A stretch of 64,000 nt of DNA from assembly GCA_963760435.1 (NCBI GenBank), contig CAVXDE010000035.1, positions 62,001 to 126,000 of the forward strand. The letters run 5' to 3'. The notes beneath the pieces were generated by a model that saw only the letters and a program-made list of their open reading frames with translations, made no database searches and was not told the DNA's origin. This DNA comes from JAFAXD01 sp963760435 (GTDB lineage: Bacteria; Pseudomonadota; Alphaproteobacteria; Rhizobiales; Xanthobacteraceae). The stretch's first letter is position 1. The number at the start of each line of letters is the position of its first letter. Shown here one piece after another: positions 10,912 through 19,642 of this stretch. The position numbers were made by a program, and so were the translations under genes.

Positions 10912-11359
10912 AAACGGTGAGTTTGCGAGGGCGGAGTGCCGCACCGGGATTGACTCGTCGGCCGCACAGGAACAGGCTTCACCTCTAGCTGCACTCGCGA
11001 GCGCGGGAAGCGCAGCTTCCCGGTCTCGCGGGAGTTGGCACCCGATGACGTAGTCGTGGTGGCAGGCGGCGGTCGGACTACGGTCCAAGGATCACATCTG
11101 GTGAGGAGGAATGACTCCACCGTGCAGTGATGAGTGACCTTGCCGGAGCGCAGGGTCACGGTGCAGGAGAAGGACATGCCTGGCTGTTCGGAGACCTGCA
11201 CCGCCGACAATCTGAACATCGTTGCGAAGCCAAGGCGCGAAGGCCAAGCGCCATAAAGCTTCGAACACAAAACTGGTGCTATCCAGATATCTTTCGCTGA
11301 AGGCGAAGAAACCGGGCCCCGCGATGCCTCTGCGCACCGGGGCCCATTGATTTATTCCA
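10912..11359. other. 448-bp gap without a convincing gene
   Basis: Open frames here have arginine/serine/threonine-rich products without family features, so I call none. The gap holds a hairpin with arms GGGAAGC and GCTTCCC (around 11000) and, at its right end, the terminator of the importer genes. Confidence 0.5.
11314..11345 (-). terminator. Likely terminator of the HAAT importer operon
   Basis: Arms GGGCCCC (11314-11320) and GGGGCCC (11339-11345) form a GC-rich hairpin 15 bases past the stop of the permease gene. On the minus strand it is followed by GGTTTCTT, a weak T-rich run. Confidence 0.55.
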
Positions 11360-12442
11360 CTATCCTCCGTCCTTGGTGCTCGCTCGCTCCAACCTGCGTC
11401 CGGTGGGAAACAACACCAATCCGAACCGCGCGTTGAACGATCCCCAGATCCCCAGCGGAGCAAACAACATCACCACGATCGCAATCGCGCCAAGCAGGAT
11501 CAGGTACCAGGTGCCGAAATCGGCCAGATAGCGCTGCAGCAGATAGAACACGATCAGGCCGACCACCGGCCCCTCGATGGTGCCGATGCCGCCGATCACC
11601 ACGATCAGGATCACATAGGCGGTCCAGTCGAGCACCGCGAAGGCTGAGTCCGGCGAGATGCGCGCCTTCTGCAGGTAAATCAGTGCGCCGATCATGCCGG
11701 TCACCGCGGCGACCAGCACATAGATCGCGAGCTTGGTGCGCACGGTGTTGATGCCCACGCTCTCGGCGGTCGCTTCTTGGTCGCGGATGGCGGCGAGCGC
11801 AAGCCCGCGCCGGGAGCGCAGCAGCAGATAGACCACCGCCAGGGTTCCGGCGGCGAGCGCGAGCGCGACCCAGTAGGTGATGATGTCCCGTGCCGCTGGC
11901 GTGCGTACGTCGAACAGCGTCTTCACCCAGTCGATCCCCACAATCCCGTTGCTGACGGAAGGGGGCAGGGAGGTGCCGGTGCCGCCGCCGAGTTGTTTGA
12001 TCTGGGCGAACACCAGCCGGTAGACTTCGGCCACGACCCAGCTGCCGATCGCGAAATAGGCGCCGCGAAAGCGGAACACCACCAATCCGGTGGGGATCGC
12101 GAACAGGCCGGCCACGACGCCAGCAAGCACGATCGCCAGCAGCGGATCAAGATTGCCGAAGATGGTGAGGGCAAACAGAAGATATCCGCCGAGCCCGACG
12201 AATGCCTGCTGTCCCACCGACACCAAGCCGGCGTAGCCGGCGAGCAGGTTCCAGCACTGCGCCAGCGCCAGCATGTAGAACACGAAGGTGAGATCCTGGA
12301 TGAGATCTCGTTCCGCCACCGAAGGAAGGACGACGAGGCCAGCGAGCAGCAGGAGACCGCCCGCGGCGAGTGCGAGGGACGCCGGCGTCGAGACCGCAAC
12401 TTTGTATTCGGCGGAAGACTGTGAGGTGGGCACGGCGGTCAT
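11360..12442 (-). CDS. livM: Branched-chain amino acid-type ABC permease (LivM)
   Basis: A 360-residue inner-membrane permease of the HAAT family, with about ten hydrophobic segments and the family signature around GYAGLVSVGQQAFVGLGGY and the C-terminal GGIGTIEGPVVG. I start it at MTAVPTSQ (12442), five bases after the stop of the LivH gene; an earlier ATG would overlap that gene by 85 bases with an unlikely arginine-rich start. With LivH it forms the channel of an importer for branched-chain amino acids or related acids. No ATPase genes follow; a shared ATPase must be encoded elsewhere. Confidence 0.9.
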   Translation of the reverse strand: MTAVPTSQSSAEYKVAVSTPASLALAAGGLLLLAGLVVLPSVAERDLIQDLTFVFYMLALAQCWNLLAGYAGLVSVGQQAFVGLGGYLLFALTIFGNLDPLLAIVLAGVVAGLFAIPTGLVVFRFRGAYFAIGSWVVAEVYRLVFAQIKQLGGGTGTSLPPSVSNGIVGIDWVKTLFDVRTPAARDIITYWVALALAAGTLAVVYLLLRSRRGLALAAIRDQEATAESVGINTVRTKLAIYVLVAAVTGMIGALIYLQKARISPDSAFAVLDWTAYVILIVVIGGIGTIEGPVVGLIVFYLLQRYLADFGTWYLILLGAIAIVVMLFAPLGIWGSFNARFGLVLFPTGRRLERASTKDGG

Positions 12443-12447
12443 CGCGG

Positions 12448-13317
12448 TCAGTCCAGCACGCGCGGGAACAGGCCGCGCGGGCGCAGCACCAGCACAAACA
12501 GAAATGCGAAATGTCCGGCCAGGATCTGCCACTCGGGATCGATGTTCGCGCCGATGGTCTGCGCGAGCCCGATGATGACGCCGCCGGCGAGCGTGCCCCA
12601 GAAGCTGCCCAACCCGCCGATGATCACCGCTTCGAATGCGTAGAGCAGGCGCGCGGGCCCAATGGTCGGATCAAAATTGGCGCGCATACCGAGATAGAGC
12701 CCGGCGATCGTCACGACGATCATGGCGATGCCCATGGCAAGGGCGAAGGTGCGGTGATGATCGATGCCCATCAGCTCGGCGGTTTGCAGATCGTCCGAGG
12801 TTGCCCGAAAGGCGCGGCCGAGCGCGGTTCTGTAGAACAGGACGTTGAGCCCGACGATCACGATCACGGCGGACGCGAAGGTAAGGAGTGGTATCAGGCC
12901 GACCGCAACGCCGCCGCCGAGATTGATTGACGCGGTTTCGATTGCGCCGGCCTGCAGCCGCTGGCTATCGGCCGTGAAGCCTTGCAGCAATCCGTTCTGG
13001 ATGATGATCGAGAGCCCGAACGTGACCAGTAAGGGCGGCAGCAGTCCGTGCCCGAGCGTGCGGTTGAGCAGAATTTTCTGCAGCCCGAAGCCGATCAGGA
13101 ACATGACCGGCAATGCCAATAGTGTTGCGAGCAGCGGGTCGAGGCCGAGTCCGGACCCGAGCGCCAGAATGGCAAACGCGGCGAGCACGATGAGATCGCC
13201 GTGCGCCAAGTTCACGAGCCGCATGATCCCGAAGATCAGCGAGAGCCCGGCGGCGAACAAGGCATAGAGCCCGCCGAGCAGAATGCCCTGAATGATTGTG
13301 TCGAGGAGGCCAGCCAT
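12448..13317 (-). CDS. livH: Branched-chain amino acid-type ABC permease (LivH)
   Basis: A 289-residue inner-membrane permease of the HAAT family. The N-terminal signature (GGLYALFAAGLSLIFGIMRL, then VNLAHGDLIVL) is typical of LivH, and the C-terminal part has EAVIIGGLGSFWGTLAGG. A TTG at 13329 could add four residues. It lies between the binding-protein and LivM genes, in the usual order of such operons. Confidence 0.92.
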   Translation of the reverse strand: MAGLLDTIIQGILLGGLYALFAAGLSLIFGIMRLVNLAHGDLIVLAAFAILALGSGLGLDPLLATLLALPVMFLIGFGLQKILLNRTLGHGLLPPLLVTFGLSIIIQNGLLQGFTADSQRLQAGAIETASINLGGGVAVGLIPLLTFASAVIVIVGLNVLFYRTALGRAFRATSDDLQTAELMGIDHHRTFALAMGIAMIVVTIAGLYLGMRANFDPTIGPARLLYAFEAVIIGGLGSFWGTLAGGVIIGLAQTIGANIDPEWQILAGHFAFLFVLVLRPRGLFPRVLD

Positions 13318-13379
13318 TTCAACTTTCAACGTAGAAGAATATGAGGCTGACCTCGGTTGGCTCGTGGCCGTTTAGCACA

Positions 13380-14702
13380 TCAACCAATCGGCTCCATCTT
13401 GCCAGCGGCCGGGATGATCGGGGCAGTACGATTGTCGACGATGACGATGTCGTACTTGTTGCCATCCTTGAGCCGCCATTGACCGCCGACCAATGGGGTC
13501 TTGGTGACGTTCTTGGCTGCGAACGGCGGCACGCCAGCACCGTTCCACTGGACGTGGCCGACGATCGTGTCGAGATTGGTCTCGGCAATTGCTTTTACGG
13601 TTGCGTTGGCGTCGCCGCGCTGTGGGGTGCGCTTGAGCACGTCGACGGCGACTTCGAACAGTGCATGCACGAAGCCGATCGGCTGCGTCCATTGTTTCTT
13701 GGTCGCCGACTCGTAGGCCCCCGCGAGATCCTTCGCGCTCACGCCGGTAAGCGATGATTTGAACGGATGACTCGGTGACCACCAGACCTCGGACGATAGG
13801 TTGTTGCCGTCGCGCCCAAGCGCTTCGATAGCGACCGGGAACAGGATGGCCTTGCCGATCGACGCGGCTTTGGGCTTGTAGCCCTGCTGCAGCGCCTGCT
13901 TCCAGAACGTGGTGAAATCGGGCGGCAGTACCACGCCGGTAAGGATCTCGCAGTTGGCGCTCTTGAAGGCGTTGATCTGCGCCGAGAAGTTGTCGGTGAG
14001 GTTTTGATAGCGGCCCGGATCGGTGAGCTTGTAGCCGAGCTTCTCCAATACCGGCGGAAAGCCGACCTGCTTATCTCCCCAGGCGTTGCCGTCGCCGTCA
14101 TTCGGAAACAGCCCGCCGACCGACTTGTTGGTCGGAAGCTGGCCCCACATGTTGGTGAAGACGGCGATCACGTCCTCGAGCCCCCAGAAGAAATGATATG
14201 TGTAGTTGAAGTCCTTCCAGGCGGGCGGACCGCCCCCCGGATTGGCCTGACGGCCGATAAACCAGGGCTGCCACGGCGCCAGGCTGGAAATGCAGGGCAC
14301 TTCTTCGATTTCGCATTGGGTCGAAACCGGGTTGGTGGTCTCCGGGGTCGAGCCGACCAACATGAGATCGATCTTGTCCTGGACGATGAGGTCCTTCGCC
14401 ACCTGGGCGGCGCGGTTGGGGTTGGATTGGCTGTCCTTGACCACGACCTCCACCGGAACGGTGGCATTGCCGATCTTGATGCTGCCCTTGGTGGCGTCCT
14501 TGAAGTTGCTGATGATGAAATTGTCCGCTTCCGCGAATGCAGCGAGCGGCCCGGTCTGCGGGCTGACATAGCCGAGCTTGATCGGCTTGTTCTGCGCCAG
14601 CGCCGGCATGGCGACCGAGCCCACGGCGAGTGCGGCGCCGCTCGCAGCCGAATTTTTCAGGAGCGTGCGGCGGTCAATCCCGCCTGCGCGATTTCGCTGC
14701 AT
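13380..14702 (-). CDS. ABC importer periplasmic binding protein, HAAT type
   Basis: A 440-residue substrate-binding protein. It begins with a Tat signal (DRRTLLKNSAASGAALAVG, cleavage near ALAQ) and continues with the Peripla_BP_6 fold (IKLGYVSPQTGPLAAFAEA). GGGAGGAAGGG precedes the ATG at 14702, which decides the start. It is the first gene of an operon with livH and livM. The family binds amino acids, amides and aromatic acids; the ligand here cannot be told. Confidence 0.9.
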   Translation of the reverse strand: MQRNRAGGIDRRTLLKNSAASGAALAVGSVAMPALAQNKPIKLGYVSPQTGPLAAFAEADNFIISNFKDATKGSIKIGNATVPVEVVVKDSQSNPNRAAQVAKDLIVQDKIDLMLVGSTPETTNPVSTQCEIEEVPCISSLAPWQPWFIGRQANPGGGPPAWKDFNYTYHFFWGLEDVIAVFTNMWGQLPTNKSVGGLFPNDGDGNAWGDKQVGFPPVLEKLGYKLTDPGRYQNLTDNFSAQINAFKSANCEILTGVVLPPDFTTFWKQALQQGYKPKAASIGKAILFPVAIEALGRDGNNLSSEVWWSPSHPFKSSLTGVSAKDLAGAYESATKKQWTQPIGFVHALFEVAVDVLKRTPQRGDANATVKAIAETNLDTIVGHVQWNGAGVPPFAAKNVTKTPLVGGQWRLKDGNKYDIVIVDNRTAPIIPAAGKMEPIG

Positions 14703-14871
14703 CCCTTCCTCCCTTGTGACGGCGCGGGTTCGACCGGCTCGCACAACATGTTCGATCATCGAACGCGCATGCGCAAGGGCTTGGGAGCGAGCATCTGTGC
14801 CGTGCCCTTGAAAGAGGAATCGCCGGGACAAGCCCGGCGATTGCGACGAGTTTGGTCCGATGTGCGTCGGC

Positions 14872-15483
14872 CTACATCGGCGGCGTGATGCCGTCTTTGC
14901 CGAAAGTGATGCGCGGCGTGACCAGCGCTCCATCTGGCTGCTTCGTGGCGGCCGCAATGAAGATTTTCACGCCGGGCTTGAGGTCGCTCTTGTCGCCAGA
15001 CGCGAAGGTCACGATCGCGGCTTCGCTTGGCACCACGATTTTCTTCTCGCCGTCCTTGTATTTCAGCGTGAGCGTCTGTCCGTCGACGCCGGTCACCGCC
15101 TGTTCCACGTTGGCATTGGTCATGGTGCTGTTCGGCGAGAGATCCCACGGCCGATGCCCCTCGCCGGCTCCGCGCATGGCTTCGGGAAAGATGTGCACCT
15201 CCACCGCGCGCTGGCTGCCATCGGTTTGCGGCATGGCGGTGATGCCCACGAACGAACCTTGTTTGATGTCGCCGAGCGAGGCCTTGGTGAGCGCGGTCAC
15301 CTGCGCATTGTCGGCCAGCGTTACCTTTAATTCCGTCCCATCGCGGGCCTTCACCACGTAGGTCGGTCCGTCGACACGCTCGATCGTGCCGCGCACCCGG
15401 ACAGGGGTCTGGGCGTTTGCCGCCGTCGTAAGAAAAAGCGCGACCCCCGCGATAGCGAGGATCGGCGATCGTTTATTCTGCAT
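14872..15483 (-). CDS. Exported protein with repeated beta domain (DUF5666-like)
   Basis: A 203-residue protein with a signal peptide (ILAIAGVALFLTTAANAQ). It then has two similar beta-rich segments (VRVRGTIERVDGPTYVVKAR and VEQAVTGVDGQTLTLKYKDG), the pattern of DUF5666-type OB-like repeats. Function unknown; probably periplasmic. GGAG precedes the ATG at 15483. It stands alone, 170 bp upstream of the binding-protein gene on the same strand. Confidence 0.65.
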   Translation of the reverse strand: MQNKRSPILAIAGVALFLTTAANAQTPVRVRGTIERVDGPTYVVKARDGTELKVTLADNAQVTALTKASLGDIKQGSFVGITAMPQTDGSQRAVEVHIFPEAMRGAGEGHRPWDLSPNSTMTNANVEQAVTGVDGQTLTLKYKDGEKKIVVPSEAAIVTFASGDKSDLKPGVKIFIAAATKQPDGALVTPRITFGKDGITPPM

Positions 15484-15574
15484 GTCATACTCCATGATCG
15501 GTCCACCGCTCCGATCACACCGGGTCCGTGCTTGCTAGTCCAGTACATCGCGGGAAAGTGAAGACCTGCAGCTG

Positions 15575-15787
15575 TTACGCAGGCGAGCTATCTCCCGGCC
15601 AGCGGGGTCCCTTGGGTAAGTCCATCCCACCGCGCCATGGCCCGGGCCACGATGGCGGCTGATCCTCCGCGTATCCACCGACATCGTCGAAGGATTCGTC
15701 GGCAACCACGTCGGGACGCGAGGCAACCTCAATGCCAGAGACCTCGGCACGCGCCGCAAGAGAGGCAAACGCAATTGCCACCATCAA
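15575..15787 (-). CDS. Possible small exported protein
   Basis: A 70-residue frame starting MMVAIAFASLAARAEVSG, which resembles a short signal peptide with cleavage after ARA. The rest is acidic, then proline-rich. No family is recognised and no clear ribosome site is visible, so this is a tentative call. Confidence 0.35.
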   Translation of the reverse strand: MMVAIAFASLAARAEVSGIEVASRPDVVADESFDDVGGYAEDQPPSWPGPWRGGMDLPKGPRWPGDSSPA

Positions 15788-15885
15788 AATGAAATATCGC
15801 CCGGCCCTATGAACACCAGTCGTGTTATGCTTTTCGGCCGTACACTTCGTACAAACAACAACACGCCAAATCGAGGGAGGCTATT

Positions 15886-17154
15886 GTGTCACGATCCCAT
15901 CAGGCCGCCAGCCGCCGCCGCTTTCTGCAGTTCCTGGCCGGCAGTCCGCTGTTGGCGACCGGCGGATGGGCAGCGATCGCGGGCGAGGTCCCGGCGCCCG
16001 TGCGACGGTTTCCCGATCCGCTCAACTGGGCTCCGCTCGATCCCGAGGACCTCATCAAGAGCCCGGATGAGGCGATCAACGTGTTCGACTTCGAGCCGGT
16101 ATGCCGCAAGAACGTGCCGCCGGCGCATTTCGGCTACATGGCGTCCGGCATCGATGATGAAGTCACGCTGCGCGCCAATCGCGAGGGCTTTCTGAAATTT
16201 CTGCTGCGGCCGCGGCGTCTGCATGACGTCTCCAAGGTCGACGCCAGCGTTGAGATCTTCGGCGTGAAATATGACTCGCCGATCGGCATCGCGCCGACCG
16301 GAGGCAATCGCGCCTACGACCCCGACGGCGAGATCGCTGTCGCCAATGCGGCGAAACGCGGCAATCATCTGCAGATTCTCTCCACTCAGGCCTCGACCTC
16401 AATCGACGATGCCAACAAAGCGCGTGGCGGTAACGTGTGGTTTCAACTCTATGCATCACCGAGCTGGGAGATCGCCAAAGCGCTGGTGAAGCGTGCCGAG
16501 AACGCCGGCTCGCCGGTGGTTGCCGTTACGGTCGATCGTGTTGCTGGTCGTAACCAGGAAACCTTCACGCGGCTGCGGCGGCAGGATGCGCGGGTATGCA
16601 ACGATTGCCACGAGCCCGGTGGTCCCGATGCAGCAACCCGCACCAAGCCGAATTTCGCCGGCATCGACGTCGCCGCCGCGGGTGTGCCCAACTTGCTCTC
16701 AGCCAACATGACTTGGGACTTTGTGCGGCGCCTGCGCGATGCCACGCGCATGAAGATCGTGCTCAAGGGCATTCTGGCGCATGAGGACGCCAAGCTCGCC
16801 GCCGAGAGCGGCGTGGTCGACGCCATCATCGTCTCCAACCACGGCGGTCGTGGCGAGGATAGCGGCCGCTCGACCATCGACGCGCTGCCCGAAATTGTCG
16901 AAGCGGTGAATGGGCGGATTCCGGTCCTGATCGACAGCGGATTCCGGCGCGGCACCGATGTGGTGAAGGCGCTCGCGATCGGCGCCAGTGCCGTTTGCAT
17001 TGGCCGACCGTATTTGTGGGGGCTGGGCGCTTTTGGAGAGCCCGGTGTCGACAAGGTGCTTGCGATCCTGCGCAGCGAAACGCGCGTGGCCATGGCGCAA
17101 TGCGGCGTCCGCAATGTCAGGGAGATCACGCCGGATCTGGTCCGGCGCGCGTAG
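15886..17154 (+). CDS. Tat-exported FMN alpha-hydroxyacid dehydrogenase with CxxCH
   Basis: A 422-residue enzyme of the L-lactate dehydrogenase/glycolate oxidase family, which oxidises 2-hydroxyacids with FMN. Family residues are present: FGYMASG near residue 84, WFQLYAS near 186, TVDR near 216, the active lysine in LKGIL near 294, NHGGR at 318-322 and DSGFRRGTDV near 350. Two features are odd. The N-terminus carries SRRRFLQFLAG followed by a hydrophobic stretch, a Tat signal, so the enzyme is probably periplasmic. The variable loop holds CNDCH at 238-242, a c-type heme attachment motif. A GTG start with GGAGG upstream is used. Confidence 0.85.
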   Translation: MSRSHQAASRRRFLQFLAGSPLLATGGWAAIAGEVPAPVRRFPDPLNWAPLDPEDLIKSPDEAINVFDFEPVCRKNVPPAHFGYMASGIDDEVTLRANREGFLKFLLRPRRLHDVSKVDASVEIFGVKYDSPIGIAPTGGNRAYDPDGEIAVANAAKRGNHLQILSTQASTSIDDANKARGGNVWFQLYASPSWEIAKALVKRAENAGSPVVAVTVDRVAGRNQETFTRLRRQDARVCNDCHEPGGPDAATRTKPNFAGIDVAAAGVPNLLSANMTWDFVRRLRDATRMKIVLKGILAHEDAKLAAESGVVDAIIVSNHGGRGEDSGRSTIDALPEIVEAVNGRIPVLIDSGFRRGTDVVKALAIGASAVCIGRPYLWGLGAFGEPGVDKVLAILRSETRVAMAQCGVRNVREITPDLVRRA

Positions 17155-17263
17155 GAGCGTGCATTCGCCGCTGGTCGGCTGAGAGCGGAACCAAATACGC
17201 GAGAGCCGCGTTTGGTCAGACGCGCTTGAGGAAGGCGCTCCGTTCGTACGCGGGAGGGTACAC

Positions 17264-18016
17264 ATGAAATTCGCCGTCATCGGCGGGACCGGCTTGATCG
17301 GGTCCAAGACCGTCGCCATTCTGCGCCAGGGCGGGCACGAGGTCATCGCCGCCTCGCCCAAAAGCGGCGTCAACACCATCACCGGCGAGGGACTCGATGC
17401 GGCGCTCGCTGGCGCGCAAGTGGTTATCGATCTCGCCAATTCGCCCTCATTTGATGACAAGGCGGTGCTGGAGTTCTTCGAGACCTCCGGCCGCAACTTG
17501 CTCGCGGCGGAGAAGGTCGCGGGCGTTCGGCACCATGTCGCGCTGTCCATCGTCGCGATCGACCGGACAGACAACGGCTATTTCCGCGCCAAGGTCGCCC
17601 AAGAGGCACTGATCAGATCATCCGGGATCCCCTACACCATCGTCCGCGCGACCCAGTTTCTGGAGTTCCTGCGCGGCATCGCCGATTCAAGTGCGGATCG
17701 AAACATCGTCAGGCTACCGCCCGTCCTGTTCCAGCCGATCGCGGCGGACGACGTTGCGGCCACCGTCGCCGATGTTGCTCTGGCGCCGCCACGAAACGGC
17801 ATCGTCGAGATCGCTGGGCCGGAACGAGCGCCGTTCAACGAAATCATCGCTCGGTATCTGAAGGCGGTTGGCGACCCGCGTCAGGTCGTGAGCGACCCGA
17901 AGGCGAGGTACTGGGGTGGCCAGGTCGAGGAGCACTCGCTGGTACCGTTAGGTGCGGCGCGTCTCGGCCGGATCGGCTTCGACGAGTGGCTGCGCCGTTC
18001 GCAGGCGGCCGCCTGA
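17264..18016 (+). CDS. NAD(P)-binding SDR/NmrA-like protein
   Basis: A 250-residue atypical short-chain dehydrogenase. The N-terminus MKFAVIGGTGLIGSKTV is the Rossmann glycine-rich loop of NmrA-like and isoflavone-reductase-like proteins. The later segments GIPYTIVRATQFLEFL and QPIAADDVAATVADV also fit this group. The SDR catalytic YxxxK is replaced by YFRAKVAQEAL. Members are oxidoreductases or redox-sensing regulators; which applies here is unknown. GGAGGG lies before the ATG. Confidence 0.8.
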   Translation: MKFAVIGGTGLIGSKTVAILRQGGHEVIAASPKSGVNTITGEGLDAALAGAQVVIDLANSPSFDDKAVLEFFETSGRNLLAAEKVAGVRHHVALSIVAIDRTDNGYFRAKVAQEALIRSSGIPYTIVRATQFLEFLRGIADSSADRNIVRLPPVLFQPIAADDVAATVADVALAPPRNGIVEIAGPERAPFNEIIARYLKAVGDPRQVVSDPKARYWGGQVEEHSLVPLGAARLGRIGFDEWLRRSQAAA

Positions 18017-18082
18017 TTCCGCATCGTTTCCCAGCAAGAGCATCCAGGTGTTATTCTCCCGCGGGCCTCCGGAGCAGCACAA

Positions 18083-19642
18083 ATGCCCGCTGACAAGGGT
18101 CAACACGCCGATAAAGGTGTATCAGATTCAGTTGCCGCAACGCCGACAGGCGGAGGCCCCGTGACGGCGCGTCAAACTGACAAAGCCCAGAGTGACGCGC
18201 TATCCGGACCGAATGCACCAACCAGCCATCCGCCGCTGCGACGACGGCGCTTGCTGTTCGGCGCCGCGGCGGCTGCGCTGCTGGCAGCGATCCTTGTGTT
18301 CGGGATTCCGTGGATCAGGCAAAGTCTCAGCACCGTTTCGACAGATGACGCGTACGTGAATGGCCACGTGACGTTCGTGGCAGCGCGGGTGCCGGGGCAG
18401 GTGTCAAAGGTTCTGGTCGACGACAATTACCGGGTGAAGAAAGGCGATCTCCTCGTCGAACTCGACAAGGAACCCTATGAGACCGCGGTCGCGATCAAGC
18501 AGGCGGCGGTCGATATCGCAAAGGCCAATTTGGTGGTGGCCGAAGCCTCGGTTCGCAGTGTCGAGGCAAAAGCGCGAAGCCAGTACTGGGCGCTCGAGAA
18601 TGCGATGGAGGATGTCCGAAACAGGGTCGCTCTACTGCATGCGAAAGTTGCCGCAATCGATAAGAGCAAAGCCAACCTCAAATTCGCCGAGGCAGAGCTC
18701 GCACGGGCGAAGGCATTGGTCAGCTCCGCGTTCGAGACCCGCGAGGAGTATGACCGGCGGGATGCAGCGGTATCAGTTGCCCGGGCAGATGTGACCCAAG
18801 CAGTGGAGGATGCCCACCAAATTCGCGTTTCCCTGGGGCTACCGGCGGAGCCTGAGAACGGCGGTGACCTGGGCAGCGTGCCGTCCGATCTCGACCAGAC
18901 GTTCTCCGCGGTACGTGAGGCGCAAACCCAGTTGATGCAGAGCACGGCGGAGCTGGGCGTTATCCATTCCTACAATCAAACCCCAAAACAGATGGTGGAG
19001 GAGTTCACCAGGCAAAACCCGGAGGGTGACGTCGACAAGATCCTGGCGCAGCTGGTCCCGGGGGCGCCGGCGGTCAAGCAGGCAAAAGCGAATCTCGAGG
19101 CCGCGAAGAGCGATCTCGCCCAGGCTGAATTGAATCTGCGCTATTGTGACGTCGTTGCTGACATTGATGGGGTTATCACCCGCCGCAACGTCAATCCCGG
19201 GAATAATGTTCTGGTCGGGCAAAGCTTGATGGCGATCCGCTCGCTCGACGAAATCTGGGTCGACGCCAATTTCAAGGAAACGCAGCTGCGGGATCTGCGC
19301 ATAGGTCAGCCGGTGGATCTCTATGTCGACATGTACGGTGGGCGCCACGTGTTTCCCGGCCGGGTCGCCGGCTTTACCATGGGCACCGGATCAACCTTGG
19401 CGCTGCTGCCGCCACAGAACGCCACGGGCAACTTCGTTAAGGTCGTCCAGCGTTTACCCGTTCGCATCGAGCTTGCGAACTACGACCCGAACAAGGACCC
19501 TCTGTTCGTCGGCCTGTCGGTCACTCCATACGTCTACCTGAACAGGCCGGCCACCGGGCCCGATGCCGGGAAATTTCTGCAAAGCGCGCTGCCGATATCG
19601 TCCACCGCTGCGGCACCTCAGAGCCCGGCAGCAGACAAATGA
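18083..19642 (+). CDS. Membrane fusion protein of a multidrug efflux pump (EmrA/HlyD family)
   Basis: A 519-residue periplasmic adaptor. One membrane anchor lies at about residues 57-76. Then come the barrel-sandwich segment (STDDAYVNGHVTFVAARVPG), a long coiled-coil with many Ala/Lys/Glu residues (about 130-340), and the return of the sandwich (RYCDVVADIDGVITRRNVNP). The C-terminal beta-barrel contains DEIWVDANFKETQL. It is longer than EmrA (about 390), mainly in the coiled-coil. The gene overlaps the transporter gene by four bases (ATGA), so the two are translationally coupled. Confidence 0.92.
   Translation: MPADKGQHADKGVSDSVAATPTGGGPVTARQTDKAQSDALSGPNAPTSHPPLRRRRLLFGAAAAALLAAILVFGIPWIRQSLSTVSTDDAYVNGHVTFVAARVPGQVSKVLVDDNYRVKKGDLLVELDKEPYETAVAIKQAAVDIAKANLVVAEASVRSVEAKARSQYWALENAMEDVRNRVALLHAKVAAIDKSKANLKFAEAELARAKALVSSAFETREEYDRRDAAVSVARADVTQAVEDAHQIRVSLGLPAEPENGGDLGSVPSDLDQTFSAVREAQTQLMQSTAELGVIHSYNQTPKQMVEEFTRQNPEGDVDKILAQLVPGAPAVKQAKANLEAAKSDLAQAELNLRYCDVVADIDGVITRRNVNPGNNVLVGQSLMAIRSLDEIWVDANFKETQLRDLRIGQPVDLYVDMYGGRHVFPGRVAGFTMGTGSTLALLPPQNATGNFVKVVQRLPVRIELANYDPNKDPLFVGLSVTPYVYLNRPATGPDAGKFLQSALPISSTAAAPQSPAADK

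Noticed and set aside
9319..11088. A 589-codon open frame on the minus strand
   Set aside because: Only the last 252 codons (from 10077) look like a protein, with a signal peptide and ribosome site. The upstream part is the antisense shadow of the dipeptidase gene.
10875..11463. Overlapping minus-strand frames of 131 and 123 codons
   Set aside because: They overlap the end of the dipeptidase gene or the livM gene, have no ribosome sites and give Ser/Thr/Arg-rich products without family features.
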